Positions 45,641-57,608 of a stretch of DNA of 64,000 bases are shown piece by piece. The DNA is from Nymphaea colorata. Its lineage: Eukaryota > Streptophyta > Magnoliopsida > Nymphaeales > Nymphaeaceae. The translations under genes and the position numbers were made by a program. The stretch covers positions 14,834,040 to 14,898,039 of the forward strand of contig NC_045145.1 of the NCBI RefSeq assembly GCF_008831285.2, given 5' to 3'. Within the stretch, counting starts at the first letter, position 1, and every line of letters starts with the position of its first letter. The notes under the pieces are model-generated. The model worked only from the letters and a program-made list of their open reading frames with translations, had not been told where the DNA came from and did not search any database.

Positions 45641-47856
45641 CAAAAAATGCGAAAATATAATGTAGTGACAAGAAATGTGGAAAATGGAAAAAAACGCAAA
45701 AAAAAAAAAGGAAAAAATGCAGCTTTTTTTTATTTTTTGTATGTTTTTAAACTTATTTTTTCATTGGCAATTTTTCGAAAGGACAGGTTTGACTAACTTT
45801 TGAATCACCTTTCGTGCGTGCTCTAACTATGGTGGCTATCAGATTTGGTGAGGGAATTACTTAACAAATATGAAAAGGAACTTTATAGAATTCAATTGCA
45901 TGATGAGTAGAGTAAAATAAATGCTAAATGCTTCCACCATTGCCTATGAGCTAGCCAAATCATGACTATTTACTGTTTCTTAATGGATGGACTGTCTGTC
46001 TGGTTGGTGCAATCATCAACGCCGAGAAGAAGATTTTTTTTTTTTCTCCTAAAAAAGTTCAGGTCAATTATGCGGCTAAGTGCTCCTTTGTAACAATGAC
46101 TTGAATATTTTTCCTTCCTGATAAAGGCGACAATTTTTGATTAGTGGATGTGGGCTTCAAATAAAGAATGGTTAAAGTTTAATATCAGTCCTCACAGATG
46201 AGATCATCCACTTGCATTGTGCCATTTATTTATTGTTCTTCCGTCGTATTTATTGAATTCAACCCATGGGCTGATCTGTAACACAATTATTAATCAGATC
46301 AGAAAATGAAGATAATGATTCTGGGCATAGCACTACCATTCTTCAAACAAGCTTTTCCATGACTTTTTCTCTCTTTTGATTTAACAAAAGTGTACTTGTT
46401 TCAAACACAAAACTGGATTAGTAGTTTGCTTTTGATTTTAGAAGGGATTCACAAATGACTGCCAAAACATGGTCTAAGGTTTTCTTGGTTTCAACATGAT
46501 GGTTTTCTCTTACCAATAATATATTTAAGGAGTATTTCCCATTCGTTTTTTAAAAAAAATTCCTGTTCTCTACGCACTTTAGCTTCAAATCTAGAAGTCT
46601 ATGATCATATCTGAGCATTAGGAAAGAAATCTAATGTTCTATTTGGATCGATGCTTCTTCTTTTCGCCTTTCGAAAGTATGCGTCTGAGAAGAGAAGCAA
46701 AAAAAGAATATGGAGTAGAGTTGAAGATGTGATTCCACTCAGATCGGGGTGGGTGGCTAATGGCCATAGGACTTGCAAATGGATCTGGGTCCACTTGATC
46801 ATGCATGAACTTTGAAGCTGGCCCTGTTTGGCTCCCCAACAGAGCCTTCACACTCAGTTGGCTCAAATAGATTTAGCAAACTCTGAATACCCAACCAAGT
46901 GTGGAGGTTTAGAGTTAACGACGGGCTGTTTGAGAACCAAGCTGGCACAGATCAGATCCAAAAGAGGAAGTTATTCAAATCTGGCCCACATATTTGAGAA
47001 ATAGTACACAGAATCTGCTGGTGCCCCTACATCTAGAACTAGAATGTTTGAGGCCACCCTTATATGGTAGGTAACAACATATTGTATGGAATTTGGAACA
47101 AAGAGAGTGCGGTGCTGCCTAATCCACTAGAGGGCTGCCTCTTTAATATACATGTTTTAGCAGGCAGCCTCATGTAGAGTCAAATCCTGACCCAACAATT
47201 GAAGACTGAGTAACCCAATGCCCACTCGTTTCTCCTTCCATTTTTCATTTGAATAAAGAGAACAATTAAGGAAAGAAATGTAGGATTTTCCTAACTCAAA
47301 AAAAATGCCAAAGGAAACTGAGAGACCGTTTCCTTTCTTGTGAAAAAACTTAAAAAGAAAGTTCGTATGACAATAAGAGAGGCCTTGTAGAGAGTTTATT
47401 TAACCCCTACTTTCCAGAAATTAATCATTCCTTTGCTGCCTTCATAAAGGAGAAGACTCAACGTGAGAGAGAGAGTGTGTGTGAGGGACGTCCTCATCTT
47501 TGCCCTCTTTCTAGCTTAGATAGAGATTGGTGGCTGTTGTGAAGAAACTGGAAGCGCAGCAAAAAGACTGCGGCGGCTGGAAGTTTAGCTCGGATTTGAA
47601 AGGTATGGGGATATTCAATTATGATTGTAGCATGAAGCGGTGTATTTTTTTTATTTTTGTATAGATACATATACGTGTAGATCTATGTATGCATATGCCT
47701 AAATATGATTCTATGAATCCATGCACGAGGCGATGGGAGTAGTATACAGTGTTCTTAGTTGTGTTATCTTTGATTTCCTAGAAATGAAAATATATACATG
47801 CATGTATGAGATTTAATTAAATGTGTACAGAAAATAAAAAAAAGGATATAATGAGG

Positions 47857-48645
47857 GCAATACCGTGAGGCGGTTAAACGCCATCAGGCGATCCCTATTT
47901 CAGGCGTCACTTAGGGAGGACAGAAATCACACAATATTTAAAAATCAATACTAGCTCCCTTTTAGAGGAAACTTGGGCAGCACCTTGTGTTACCAGGGAG
48001 GATGGGACGCCCTAAAGCACCGACACAAATTAGCTCCCTAGATGAAAGGCGTTAGGGAGTTAGCTCGCTGGTCGCCTGTGATTTTTTTTAAAGTATCTAG
48101 AAAATTTGAAAACTAAAGCGACTTCCGGCGACCAGCGTTGTCAGCTCCGGTGCTGGAAAACAACGAGTAAGAGCTCATTAGATTCGTCTGCTTCTGTAGA
48201 TTATGCTTGTAAAATTTCATAATTTTTGGAGTCGTCTATAAAAAGATATGGAATTTTTGCATGACTGTCTATCGCTGGAGTGTTTTATGCGACAGAAAAT
48301 CTGAAAACTACATCGGATTCTGGCGACCGGTGGTAGGTCCGGTATCAAAAAATAACGAGTAAGTACTTGTTGGATTCACATTCTTCTGAGGATTACTCTT
48401 GTAAAATTTCATAATTTTTGGATAAGCGGTTGATGAGATACGAATTTTTGAGTAATCACCTGTTGCTGGAATGCTTTTTTGTGAAACTAGAAACTGAACA
48501 GTATTCCGGCAGCTGGTGCTGTCAGTTCCGTTGTCGGAAATTGTCGAACAAAAACTCGTTGGATTCATTTGCTTCTGAAGATTATCTTGATAAAATTTCA
48601 TAATTTTTGGAAAAACCGATCAGGATATATTAATTTTTGAATGAC
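47857..48645. repeat. Three copies of a ~190-bp tandem repeat preceded by a GGCG-rich element fragment
   Basis: AAAATTTCATAATTTTTGGA-like blocks recur at 48211, 48403 and 48592, so the period is 189-192 bp. Each unit (about 48070-48260, 48261-48450 and 48451-48640) also holds a CCGGCGACC- or CCGGCAGC-like block, a GGATTC.. box and TTTTTGnATGACTGT. Upstream, 47857-48090 has GAGGCGGTTAAACGCC, AGGCGTCACTTAGGGAG and GGCGTTAGGGAG, a GGCG-rich composition typical of some non-autonomous DNA elements. Confidence 0.75.
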
Positions 48646-51317
48646 TGTTGATTGAAACAGGAAGCAGAGGTGCTCCCGTGAGGAGAGAGAGAGAGACCAG
48701 CGAGAAATGAAATGAGGGCGAGGGTTCCACTAAATTTATATCAAATTTAGAAAATTACAAGAATGGTCCACCTTAATAGTGAAGTTTTCGGAAAAGGTGT
48801 TACATTTTTCAGGAATTCATCCCGCAACGTTTTTGCTAAAAACATATTCAAAAAGGGGTCCCCGAAAGTTATTTTCCATAAAAACCGATGAATTCTTACG
48901 AAATTACGAATCGTTACCCTTTAAGTCCTTAAAATTTCTAAAAGAGGGTTTTCATTAAATTGTTTGCAATTTCGATGAAAAAGCGAAATATTATGTTGTA
49001 TTTTCTCTTTAATGCCCTTAGTTTTATTTACAATTTCAGAAAAAAAGGTTCTTAAACCTCTTGATTATATATAATGATTACAATATTATTATTTGAATTT
49101 TTTGATGTGGGATACTATACATTGTTGCATGTTTACTCGACTTTGTTCTATTACCATTAAATCAAGTTATAAAATCACTTATTTTTGTTGTTTGAGAAAC
49201 CGAGCCTAAGGGCGGTTTTTGTGAGAGGTAGTAGACGATGTATAATGATGAGAAACTCTCATATTTGAAATTCGAAGGCGAAACGTGGACTGTGTGCAAT
49301 AGTTTATGCGAGTGTGAGCTTGTATTTTTGCCTAATGTTTGGTTTTGTCCCGAAAGGTAGTGGCGCACGTGAGCTCACTGTTGTCGCACACTCTTCCGTT
49401 TGTATTGGAGGGCACATAGGGTATTGGGTGGCACAAGGGCCCGGGGTTTTGTTTTGTTTCTATCGGGGAGTGAGGCATCTCTTGGTCCCTCAAATTGGGT
49501 TCCTAAGGGTCATGCTGCTGCAGCGGCGATCTGGGATATCTCAAGAGGCTTCACTGCAGGTACCCTCGATCTGTTGGATCGCCTGGTGAATATATGTTCT
49601 GTTCTGCCCATTAGTTGTGCTCACGAGAATTTCTGTTGTTGCTCGGCACGATGATCACGACATTGTCAGAGAATCAACTTTGGAAACCTATGAAATTTTA
49701 GAGGTTGTACACATCTCGAGTCGTTTTGTTTTTGATAATGTGACAGTACTGCAATATATGTTAAGATCTGGAGTCTTGTGATATGAACTTGTTTTACAAA
49801 ATCAAATATTATTTTGTTGGGCCATGTTTCATTCATGACTGGAATTTTCCATACTCAGAGGAATTTTGACCCCTTTTTTATATCTCTACAGATAGTTCTT
49901 GATAGATTATGGCTCATGGAAGGACGACCTCAGCATTGTGATGGACGGACATTGACATTCTGGACATTACGTCGGTTTTGGGATTTGTGGTTAATTTAGT
50001 TGTTTGGGTCCAAGTATTTTATTGTTGAAATAAAACAGTGTCAGATTTCTTTATGTTTTGGTAATGACTCAATGTTACTTCTGCTATTATCTATTATAGA
50101 AATGAAAAAACATTTGGTATCAAAAATTGGGTCGTGACAAGTTGCGTATGAACTGATGGGCAGCCTGGGATACGTGACGATCCTGATCACACATATATAT
50201 ATATAATTTCCATAATTTTATGGACCCTCAATAAGTCGTGATCCAAATTCTCACTCTCTATAGTAATATGACCAAAATTTCCTCTCTCTAAATGCATCTG
50301 TGTGGTGTGGTTTAACTCCCCAAAATGCTAGCAAGGTTTCCTCTCCTCTCACTACAGTGTGGAACTTGGGTATGTAAAAGTGCAAGTTGCTTGATTCTAA
50401 TTCCGGTTAGGGATGCAAATTGGTGTGTAAGATCCGATTGCCAACCTCAAACAAGATCTAAGTTGCAATCCGCGGACTCGGATTCGATACGTGGTTCAGA
50501 TATTTGAGTCCAAAATCCGATAAAGATCCAATGGAATGCATGCATGAACCTTTTGCCTCGCAGCTGTTTATAAAGTTGCCGAACTTTATAAACATTTATG
50601 AGGTAGGCTGTTCAAGACGATTTAATGAACGTAACTGTTCCGTATAAAAAACGGATTGGAATTAAATACGGTCAAAGTGGATTAATTTTGTCATGTGACA
50701 GGTTCCAAAACATATAAGCTGGATATGAGACTATGACAGATGCAGACGAGGTTTGGCTATACATCAGGTCAGATCACCAACATAATATGAAAGAATAGGG
50801 GCTCACTAGTTTACCTCTAAATAATCACAAAAAATGAAGAGTTCAAAGGTTTGGGATACGTTTAAATCTAACATTTAATTCGAAAATGACATGATCTAAT
50901 CTGTTTACTACATGATTATCCGAGTTTTATAAAATCGGGGAAATACTCTTTGGGAAAAGGAAGAAAAGAAAAAGAAAAACGAGAACCGATGAGGACCAAG
51001 TCATATCTTCCAATCACTTGGTCATGATCGAGACGAGAAGGGTGTTGGATAAAACACTTGTCACAAAACAGGTCATGCATTTGAACTTTAGTTCGTCTGA
51101 TCAAGGAGGCTTTTCCGAATAAAGTTTTTTCTTTTAATGAAGCGTTCTGTCTGTCCCTTGTTTGCATAGAGGGTCACCCATTTGCTGGGAACATGACCTT
51201 CCTTAGAACACCGCGAACACCTAGAAACTCAAGAGGACGACGCTTGGAAGGTTCCTGAAAGGATAATATCTTGCTAGGACAAAACCCACATGGGTGCACG
51301 TGAAGACACCCATAGGC

Positions 51318-51394
51318 TGGAGGCCGGCACATGCTTTTAAGTGGAAGCATGGAGAGGCCTCCACAGTTTGGAACTGTTTCTTGTGGGCAGTTCC
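51318..51394. repeat. Two consecutive hairpins
   Basis: Hairpin 1: TGGAGGCC (51318-51325) pairs with GGCCTCCA (51356-51363), with inner ATGCTT/AAGCAT pairing. Hairpin 2: GGAACTG (51370-51376) pairs with CAGTTCC (51388-51394). Both are in gene-free spacer. No known RNA family was recognised. Confidence 0.7.
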
Positions 51395-52604
51395 ATGCTA
51401 CATTTACTTTCTAGAATTTATAATTTCTCGAAAAGTGTGACTTCGAAATCATGATTTCGTTAAGAAATTGATGAGATTGGTGGCAGGAGTCCACGTAATA
51501 GAAACTTCCGACATTTATATATTTAAAAGTTTATCTTTACAGGGCAGCTCACAATGTTCTTAATTGTTTTCATTTTCCCAAGAGCGTCTTTCAAACAAAC
51601 GCGGCTGTCAGATTCGATGATTTTGAACTTGGTCACCCTCGTTCCAACGTGCTGGCTGTCTCTGTGTCCAGACTGTCCAATGGAGAAAGTCCAAGTAGAC
51701 AAGGCAGATTACAAACTTAAAAGAAACAAGAACAACTAAAAATACAGAAAAAGAGACAAGATTAGATAAGATGTCGACCATTTCGGCCAATCTGTACTTG
51801 TGAAAGTTTTTTTTTTTTTGTGTGCATCGGATGCTGATTGCTCTCTAACCAAGCACTCATCATGATGAGCGTAGTTTTATTGAAGCATTAAGTAGTTTCC
51901 TTGCAGGTGAACAATAGCTGAAGCTTTCAACACAAAGTCGGCTTTTAATGTTTCCAAGTGCCATTGATGACTTCCTTTTTTTGCACTTGTTGACGCTCTT
52001 AACACTTGATATAGAAACTGACCATCTACATGGGACACATAATTGTAATCCATGCTGTAATGACCGAGATGAGGACTGATTCAAATGGATCAGTTTGTAG
52101 AACAACTTTTAAGATCATTGTAATCGATAGGTCGATCGGCTAAGCTCAAATAAACTTCTTTTATAGTATCCAAACCGTGAATCTTGTTGTTTCCAGATCC
52201 TGATCTGAGTTGCATTAAATGAAAAGATATCGAAGACTTTTGCTCTTGGTCATCTTTAAAGGCATTTAAATCTCCTCAACTGCAAAATGGATCGCTGAAA
52301 GCTGAAGAAAACAACGACCTCCGAGATGACAGATGATGCTAAGCAGCGGCAATCAATTGGTAGCTCTGACTTTGTGAAAAGCCAAATGCTCATATAATTA
52401 AATTCACACTGCAGGCCCAAATGATTTCAGAAGGTTGGCTTGTAGAAGAAAATTTCTCAAGAGTTAAATGAGCAAACTGTTTCTTGACCAAGTGAATGGA
52501 GATAGCATAGGACGGGTCCAAGGGTAACGAGTAAAACGGATCAAATTTGATGCGGCCCAAACCCGAAGGACACTCTGTGCCCAGTCACCCCCTCCCTGTC
52601 CTTT

Positions 52605-52610
52605 TATAAA
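52605..52610 (+). promoter_or_regulatory. TATA box of the alpha/beta hydrolase gene
   Basis: TATAAA in the context CTTTTATAAAGAC, preceded by a C-rich block (CACCCCCTCCCTGTCC). It lies about 230 bp before the first in-frame ATG at 52835 and 383 bp before the conserved start at 52988, so transcription probably begins near 52635-52640. Confidence 0.6.
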
Positions 52611-52987
52611 GACGACGCTGGAACGCGCCATTCGTTGCTCACTTTGCCCACGGCGAGCCGGCCGGATCTCTGTAACGATCGGAGGAGGCCTTAGTTAGTC
52701 CCTTAACCTACCTGCCTAATCGAGGCTCAACCGCTCGCCATCCTCATCAATCCATCCACCCCAAACGGAATTTACGGATCATCTGAGCTCTCGTCCTATC
52801 AAACCACCATGCTATCCCATCCATTCCGTCACAAATGATCAATCTTCTGCAAAAACTCCTTCAAAAGGTCATCAAATCTCTCCTACCCACACCGAAATTC
52901 CCCCTGAGAAAGCTCCTCCCGTTGAAATCCCGGCTGCCAACATTCATTTTCCCGCAGATTTCCACTCCACTCTGGTGGCCCCCTAAG

Positions 52988-55900
52988 ATGGCGCGGTGTT
53001 TTAGCTTCACGGCGACGAGGGATTACTGCTACCGATATGGCTTTGTCCGCGCGGGGATGACGCCCACCACGGTGGATTTCCACGATGGGACGACGATGCA
53101 TTGCTGGGTTCCGAAGGCTCCGAAGAAGGCCCGCCCCAACCTCCTCTGCATCCATGGATTTGGCGCCAATGCGATGTGGCAGTGGGCCGGACATCTCCGC
53201 GCCCTCCTCGCACACTACAATGTTTACATCCCTGACCTCCTCTTTTTCGGCGAGTCGTACACCACACTTCCTGATCGCACTGAGTCGTTCCAGGCTCGTT
53301 GCGTCATCCGGCTCATGCAGGAGCTCGGCGTCACCAGGATGAGCGTCGCCGGGATCAGCTATGGCGGGTTTGTTGCGTACCAAATTGCCGCATTGTTTCC
53401 GGAGGCGGTTGATCAGGTTGTGCTCTGCTGCACCGGCGTCTGTTTGGAGCCTAAGGACCTGGAGCAGGGTCTGTTCAAGGTATCGGATTTGGACGCGGCT
53501 GTCGGGATTCTGATCCCGCAGACGCCGGCGAAGCTCAGGGAATTGATGCGCTTCTCTTTCTGCAAACCTCCAAGGCCGCCACCCTCTTGTTTCTTGGAGG
53601 ATTTCATTCATGTGAGTGTGCATTCCTTTTTTCTTCTTGATCTTCCTTGTTTGCCACTAACTGAGAAAGCATGACAAAGTTCGTGTAGCTCTTTCATGGT
53701 ATTGGGTAGCAAAAACCAACACAGCATTTCTATGTGTTTGTTGACGTATTTGGATTTGTGTTAAGGCGACCATTGGTTCATGCAACGAAATTAGATGGAG
53801 ACATTGCTCAATTAGGAACTCCTGTGAGCAACATCTTTCTTTTTCCTTTTCATCATTCTCCTTTGAATTTTCTTCGCAGAGCCTTTGTTTTTTTTCCCCA
53901 GTAACTTTCTTTTTATTCATGTTAATATTATTATTTTATAGCAAGCATCTATAGCTGGATTTCTCTATGAAATGCTTGGTGCTCAATCGCTACGAGTACG
54001 TTCAGGGTAGAGATTACATGGAAAAGAATAAAAGCCTGTGAAGAGAATGGGCGTTGGAAGCAAGAATAAGTCTTAAATGAAAAAGAAAAATTCTATTAAG
54101 AGATTTCCCGCACTATTTCTCCGCGTTTGTTTCAGGAAAGCTGTGGAAGTTGGGATTGGGAAAGGAGAAAGAGAAGCAGCTTGTATGTAAAAGTTTCTTC
54201 ATGCACAGTTGGAGAGTTTTTTTTTCGTCGAAGACTTTCCTGAAGTTTTCCATATTAAAAATTACCGTGTCTGGAACCATTGTGTTAAAAGGAACGTCCT
54301 CACTTATACCTATGTCGGGACTCGCTTTAAGAAAACGAACCTCTTGATTGGAAATTCTGTCTCTTTAGGTGTCTCATTATTGACGTGGATAATGATTTTT
54401 TAGGAGCTCCACTGACTTCAGGAATATCTTGCTAAGGTTTAGTTAGGAAAGAACTAAGCATGTTCGCTAGTTTCTGCAATCTGCAGATCCTTTCTTGGCC
54501 GTTTCATGGCTGGCAATTTTGTTTGGAATATAATGCCATGGTGTCATCCTTTTCATTGTCTCTATTGTGGTTGGTGGTTTCTGGCCAGTGGCATTTGTTA
54601 GCAGGTTTTATGTTATAATTTCCCAAGTACTAGCAGCCACAGGGTTGCCAACAAATATGCCAATTTCACTCGGCCCAATATTGAGATCCATTGATCTCTT
54701 ATCACATTTCTGGGTGCAAATTGACGTACTGACGCTTTGTTTGTCTCTTATGTGGGCAGAGATAACATACAGCAGCATTAATGAATTGCACAGCTGCTGG
54801 ACAGCATAAATGAATTGCATAGTTTCTTCCTGGGTTGCAACCAACACATGGCTTCTTTAGTATGGTGCTGCAATAATGAGGCAGTAGGGATGGTTGTGCG
54901 TGCACATGATAGTAGTTGAGACTTAAAGAGGGCTAAGTTGACTTGAATTTTAAGCGATTGGGAATGAGAATCAGGTCAAGGGTTTCTCAGTTGAGGTTAT
55001 TCGCCTTAAGAGCAGTTACAGTCGTGTTTTAGCTGCTGTTCGTTCAGAGTAACAGAAGCCGCAGACAATTTGGCCGAAGCGGCTGGTCTTGGCCTCTGGT
55101 TCATCATTCATCACGATCATCAACTCCGAGAACTTGTTTTTGCCCACGACAAAAATAAGTAACCTTCTGCTGGTGATTCGGTGTAATCCGTCGTTTTGTG
55201 GTGATGTCCTGAAACATAAGGATCCAGGGACAGTGGTTGATATCATTCATTGCTGTGATTGAATGGTATCTCGGGATACTGTACAGTCGCGATCCATGCA
55301 TTTTGATTGGGAAAAAAAAAAAAAAAGTCTGTGTGCGTTACTTCTTCACTTGTAACCATAGAGTCTCCACAGTGAAATGACCAAATGGGGTAACTTTCAA
55401 TGTTTAACTACAACCGGTATTTATGCCCACAGGCACTGGAATTTTGTGTGCAAACTTGTGGACAAACTATCAATGCTGAATAAGTTTTCTAAATGGTAAA
55501 GGGGAGAGATAGAGGCCTTCGATGCGGTGGACCTGATCTCAGTAGGAGCGCTCGTATTTCTAGTTCTGTGCTTCATATTCAAATTGTCTAACTATACTTG
55601 TGCTGTTCTTAAGATTTAGTGGAGATTCGTTTTCCTATTGACTAACACATGCTGGCTGAAATATTATTGTAGGTCATGTGTACTGAATATGTAAAGGAGA
55701 AGAAGGAACTGATCATGGAGTTGGTCAAGGACAGGAAATGCTCCGAGATGCCTCGAATTACCCAGGTATGGCTTAACATTATTTGGTCCACAAGCATTTC
55801 GGAGCCTTAGTGATAAATGGAAGAAGAAAATTTAGAAGGACCTTAATAAACTTTATCCAACTACACTGTTCAACCGAGGGTGTACCGAGTTTGCTGTGGC

Positions 55901-56387
55901 ATCCCCATTCAGGCAACCTTCTGAGTCCAGCAAAATTAATTGAAGAAATCCTCATTAATGTCTCAACAGGCTGCCTATTCTTAAGAAGAGGGTTAAGAAA
56001 AAGGGAGAAATAACTCCACACTGCCTATTCTAATGAGTTCATTTTTGTGGCAGCCAACTCTAATTATATGGGGTGAGCAGGATCAGATCTTCCCACTGGA
56101 GCTGGGGCACAGACTTAAAGGGTTAGTTCGTTTACGTGCTTTCCTTCTCTTCTTTCCTCTCCATGATTTCACCACCCTTTTGCTTCTTCCCGCAATTCAT
56201 GTTGGTTAATGACTCTACTTGCAGACACATTGGAGACAATGCTGAATTGGTTGTTATAAAAAATGCTGGCCATGCTGTGAATCTAGAGAAGCCCAAGGAA
56301 TTTTTCAGGCATTTGAAGAGATTCTTGATTGAACCTCTATATGACAGGAAGATTGACTCAGAGTCCTTGTTGGGCAAGCCTCGATAA
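52988..56387 (+). CDS. Alpha/beta hydrolase-fold protein (plant At5g09430/At4g36610-type)
   Basis: Serine hydrolase-fold enzyme of a plant family often labelled monoacylglycerol-lipase-like; the natural substrate is not established. Exons 52988-53611, 55673-55765, 56054-56121 and 56225-56387 give 315 residues. The start was chosen because MARCFSFTATRDYCYRYGF is the conserved family N-terminus and the ATG has a good context (AAGATGG). An in-frame ATG at 52835 would add 51 basic residues (see findings). Visible motifs: oxyanion-hole CIHGFGANAMWQW (HG at 56-57), nucleophile elbow AGISYGG with Ser124, acid in IIWGEQDQIFPLE (Asp249) and base in NAGHAVNLEKP (His278), so the triad is complete. Intron 1 is about 2.06 kb. 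It is transcribed away from the receptor kinase across the 10-kb spacer. Confidence 0.92.
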
Positions 56388-57608
56388 GCAGAGTTATAAG
56401 AACATATATTATGTACACATACCATTTGGGCATTAATTTCTATCAAGTTCTCCTGAGAGCGCTTATTGGCCTTGATTCATATAGCTGTAAAGCTGCTCTG
56501 GTGGGGCCCCTTTCAGTCTTCAGAATTTGAAGTGGTCATCGATTGTAAGCATTCAAGTTATATAAAATCAGTTTGTCCACAAGTATCTTTCTGCTTCATT
56601 CACATTTTTTAAAACTTTTTTTTTTGTTAAGTTATGAGAATATATATATATATATATATATATATTCCTCACTGTTATGCCGGTATTCAGGTTTCCTAAA
56701 AACTCATGGCGTGTTACTGGTGGCTTCAATTGAAAACTCTTAGCAATCAATGAAGCGCTTCCTTTCCTTGGAAACTTTTAATGTGTTGCTAAAGGTCTCT
56801 AAAATATTAGAAAAGAAGTAATAAGAATTTTAAATAAGAAAGAACAATAAACCAGGTATCATCAGACGACAGGCACAGCTGGGTTTGGTCCGATAGCTAA
56901 GCGTCGAGTCCATCAAGCTTGGGTTTGTTTAGGGTCGGGCCCAGCCTGGGCAACTTGGAGCTCTTATTGGCGAAGCACCATCTGAAAAAAGCAGCACTGG
57001 GTGGTAGGTAATCCAGCTTCCATCTTAGCCTATTAGTCAAGAAAAGGAACACCTTCCAATTGCTTGTTGGAATGTTCAGTCAAAGACAATAAAAGCAGGA
57101 AAGAAGCGAGAGGCGGCGACCATTGCCTGAAGAAGCTCAGTCCCGCATACTCTCTTCAAGATGAGAGTGTACGAAATTGTTTGATGAAGGTAACAAGTTT
57201 TGCTCAAGCTCGAGTTAGCAAGATTGCGTACGTGACTTGATGATCATAATTCATAAGATTGAATAAACACAATTTCGCCTAAAACTCCGTTCATCTCTCT
57301 GCAATCAGATCCAAGTTCAGTTTTTAAAAAAATCAAGTCCCGAGTCGAAAACTGGATTCGATTAGGTCAGATTTTGGGCAGTGCATAAAGTTTCCATTTA
57401 AGAACCCGAAGCCGGTGGGGCTGCGATGGCAGAAAAGAGACCCACGGATGAGATGGCCGTTCGATGATCAGGAAGCTTGTTCTTTACAGCTTCACACAAG
57501 TCAAAATCGACTATTTTAATGGACGGAAGCGTGTCGATTGACTCCATTCCCCGCGAAAAACGGGAGCCCCGTTAATTTCCGGGGAGGACGTGGAGTCGGG
57601 CTTCAGAA
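56388..57608. other. Spacer between the hydrolase and the next plus-strand gene
   Basis: It contains the hydrolase 3' UTR, a (TA)n microsatellite at 56641-56666 and a degenerate GC-rich repeat patch near 56880-56960 (GGGTCGGGCCCAGCCTGGGC). Nothing else is supported. The last ~150 bases are GC-rich leader of the downstream gene. Confidence 0.55.

Larger units (their letters stand above)
42600..52560. other. 10-kb gene-free spacer with several repeat families
   Basis: No protein-coding exon with conserved motifs or consistent splice phases was recognised on either strand. Repeats listed separately occur at 44.9-45.2, 45.4-45.6, 47.86-48.65 and 51.3 kb. GC-rich degenerate patches near 45000-45110 and 50400-50530 look like decayed dispersed elements. 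A transcript-like segment at about 47400-47610 (TATA-like TATTTAACC, CT/GA-rich leader, donor-like GAAAGGTATGG) could start a non-coding RNA but is unproven. Confidence 0.5.

Noticed and set aside
52883-53623. 246-residue minus-strand frame opposite the alpha/beta hydrolase
   Set aside because: It is antisense to a well-supported exon with a complete catalytic triad; no motifs or splice context of its own.
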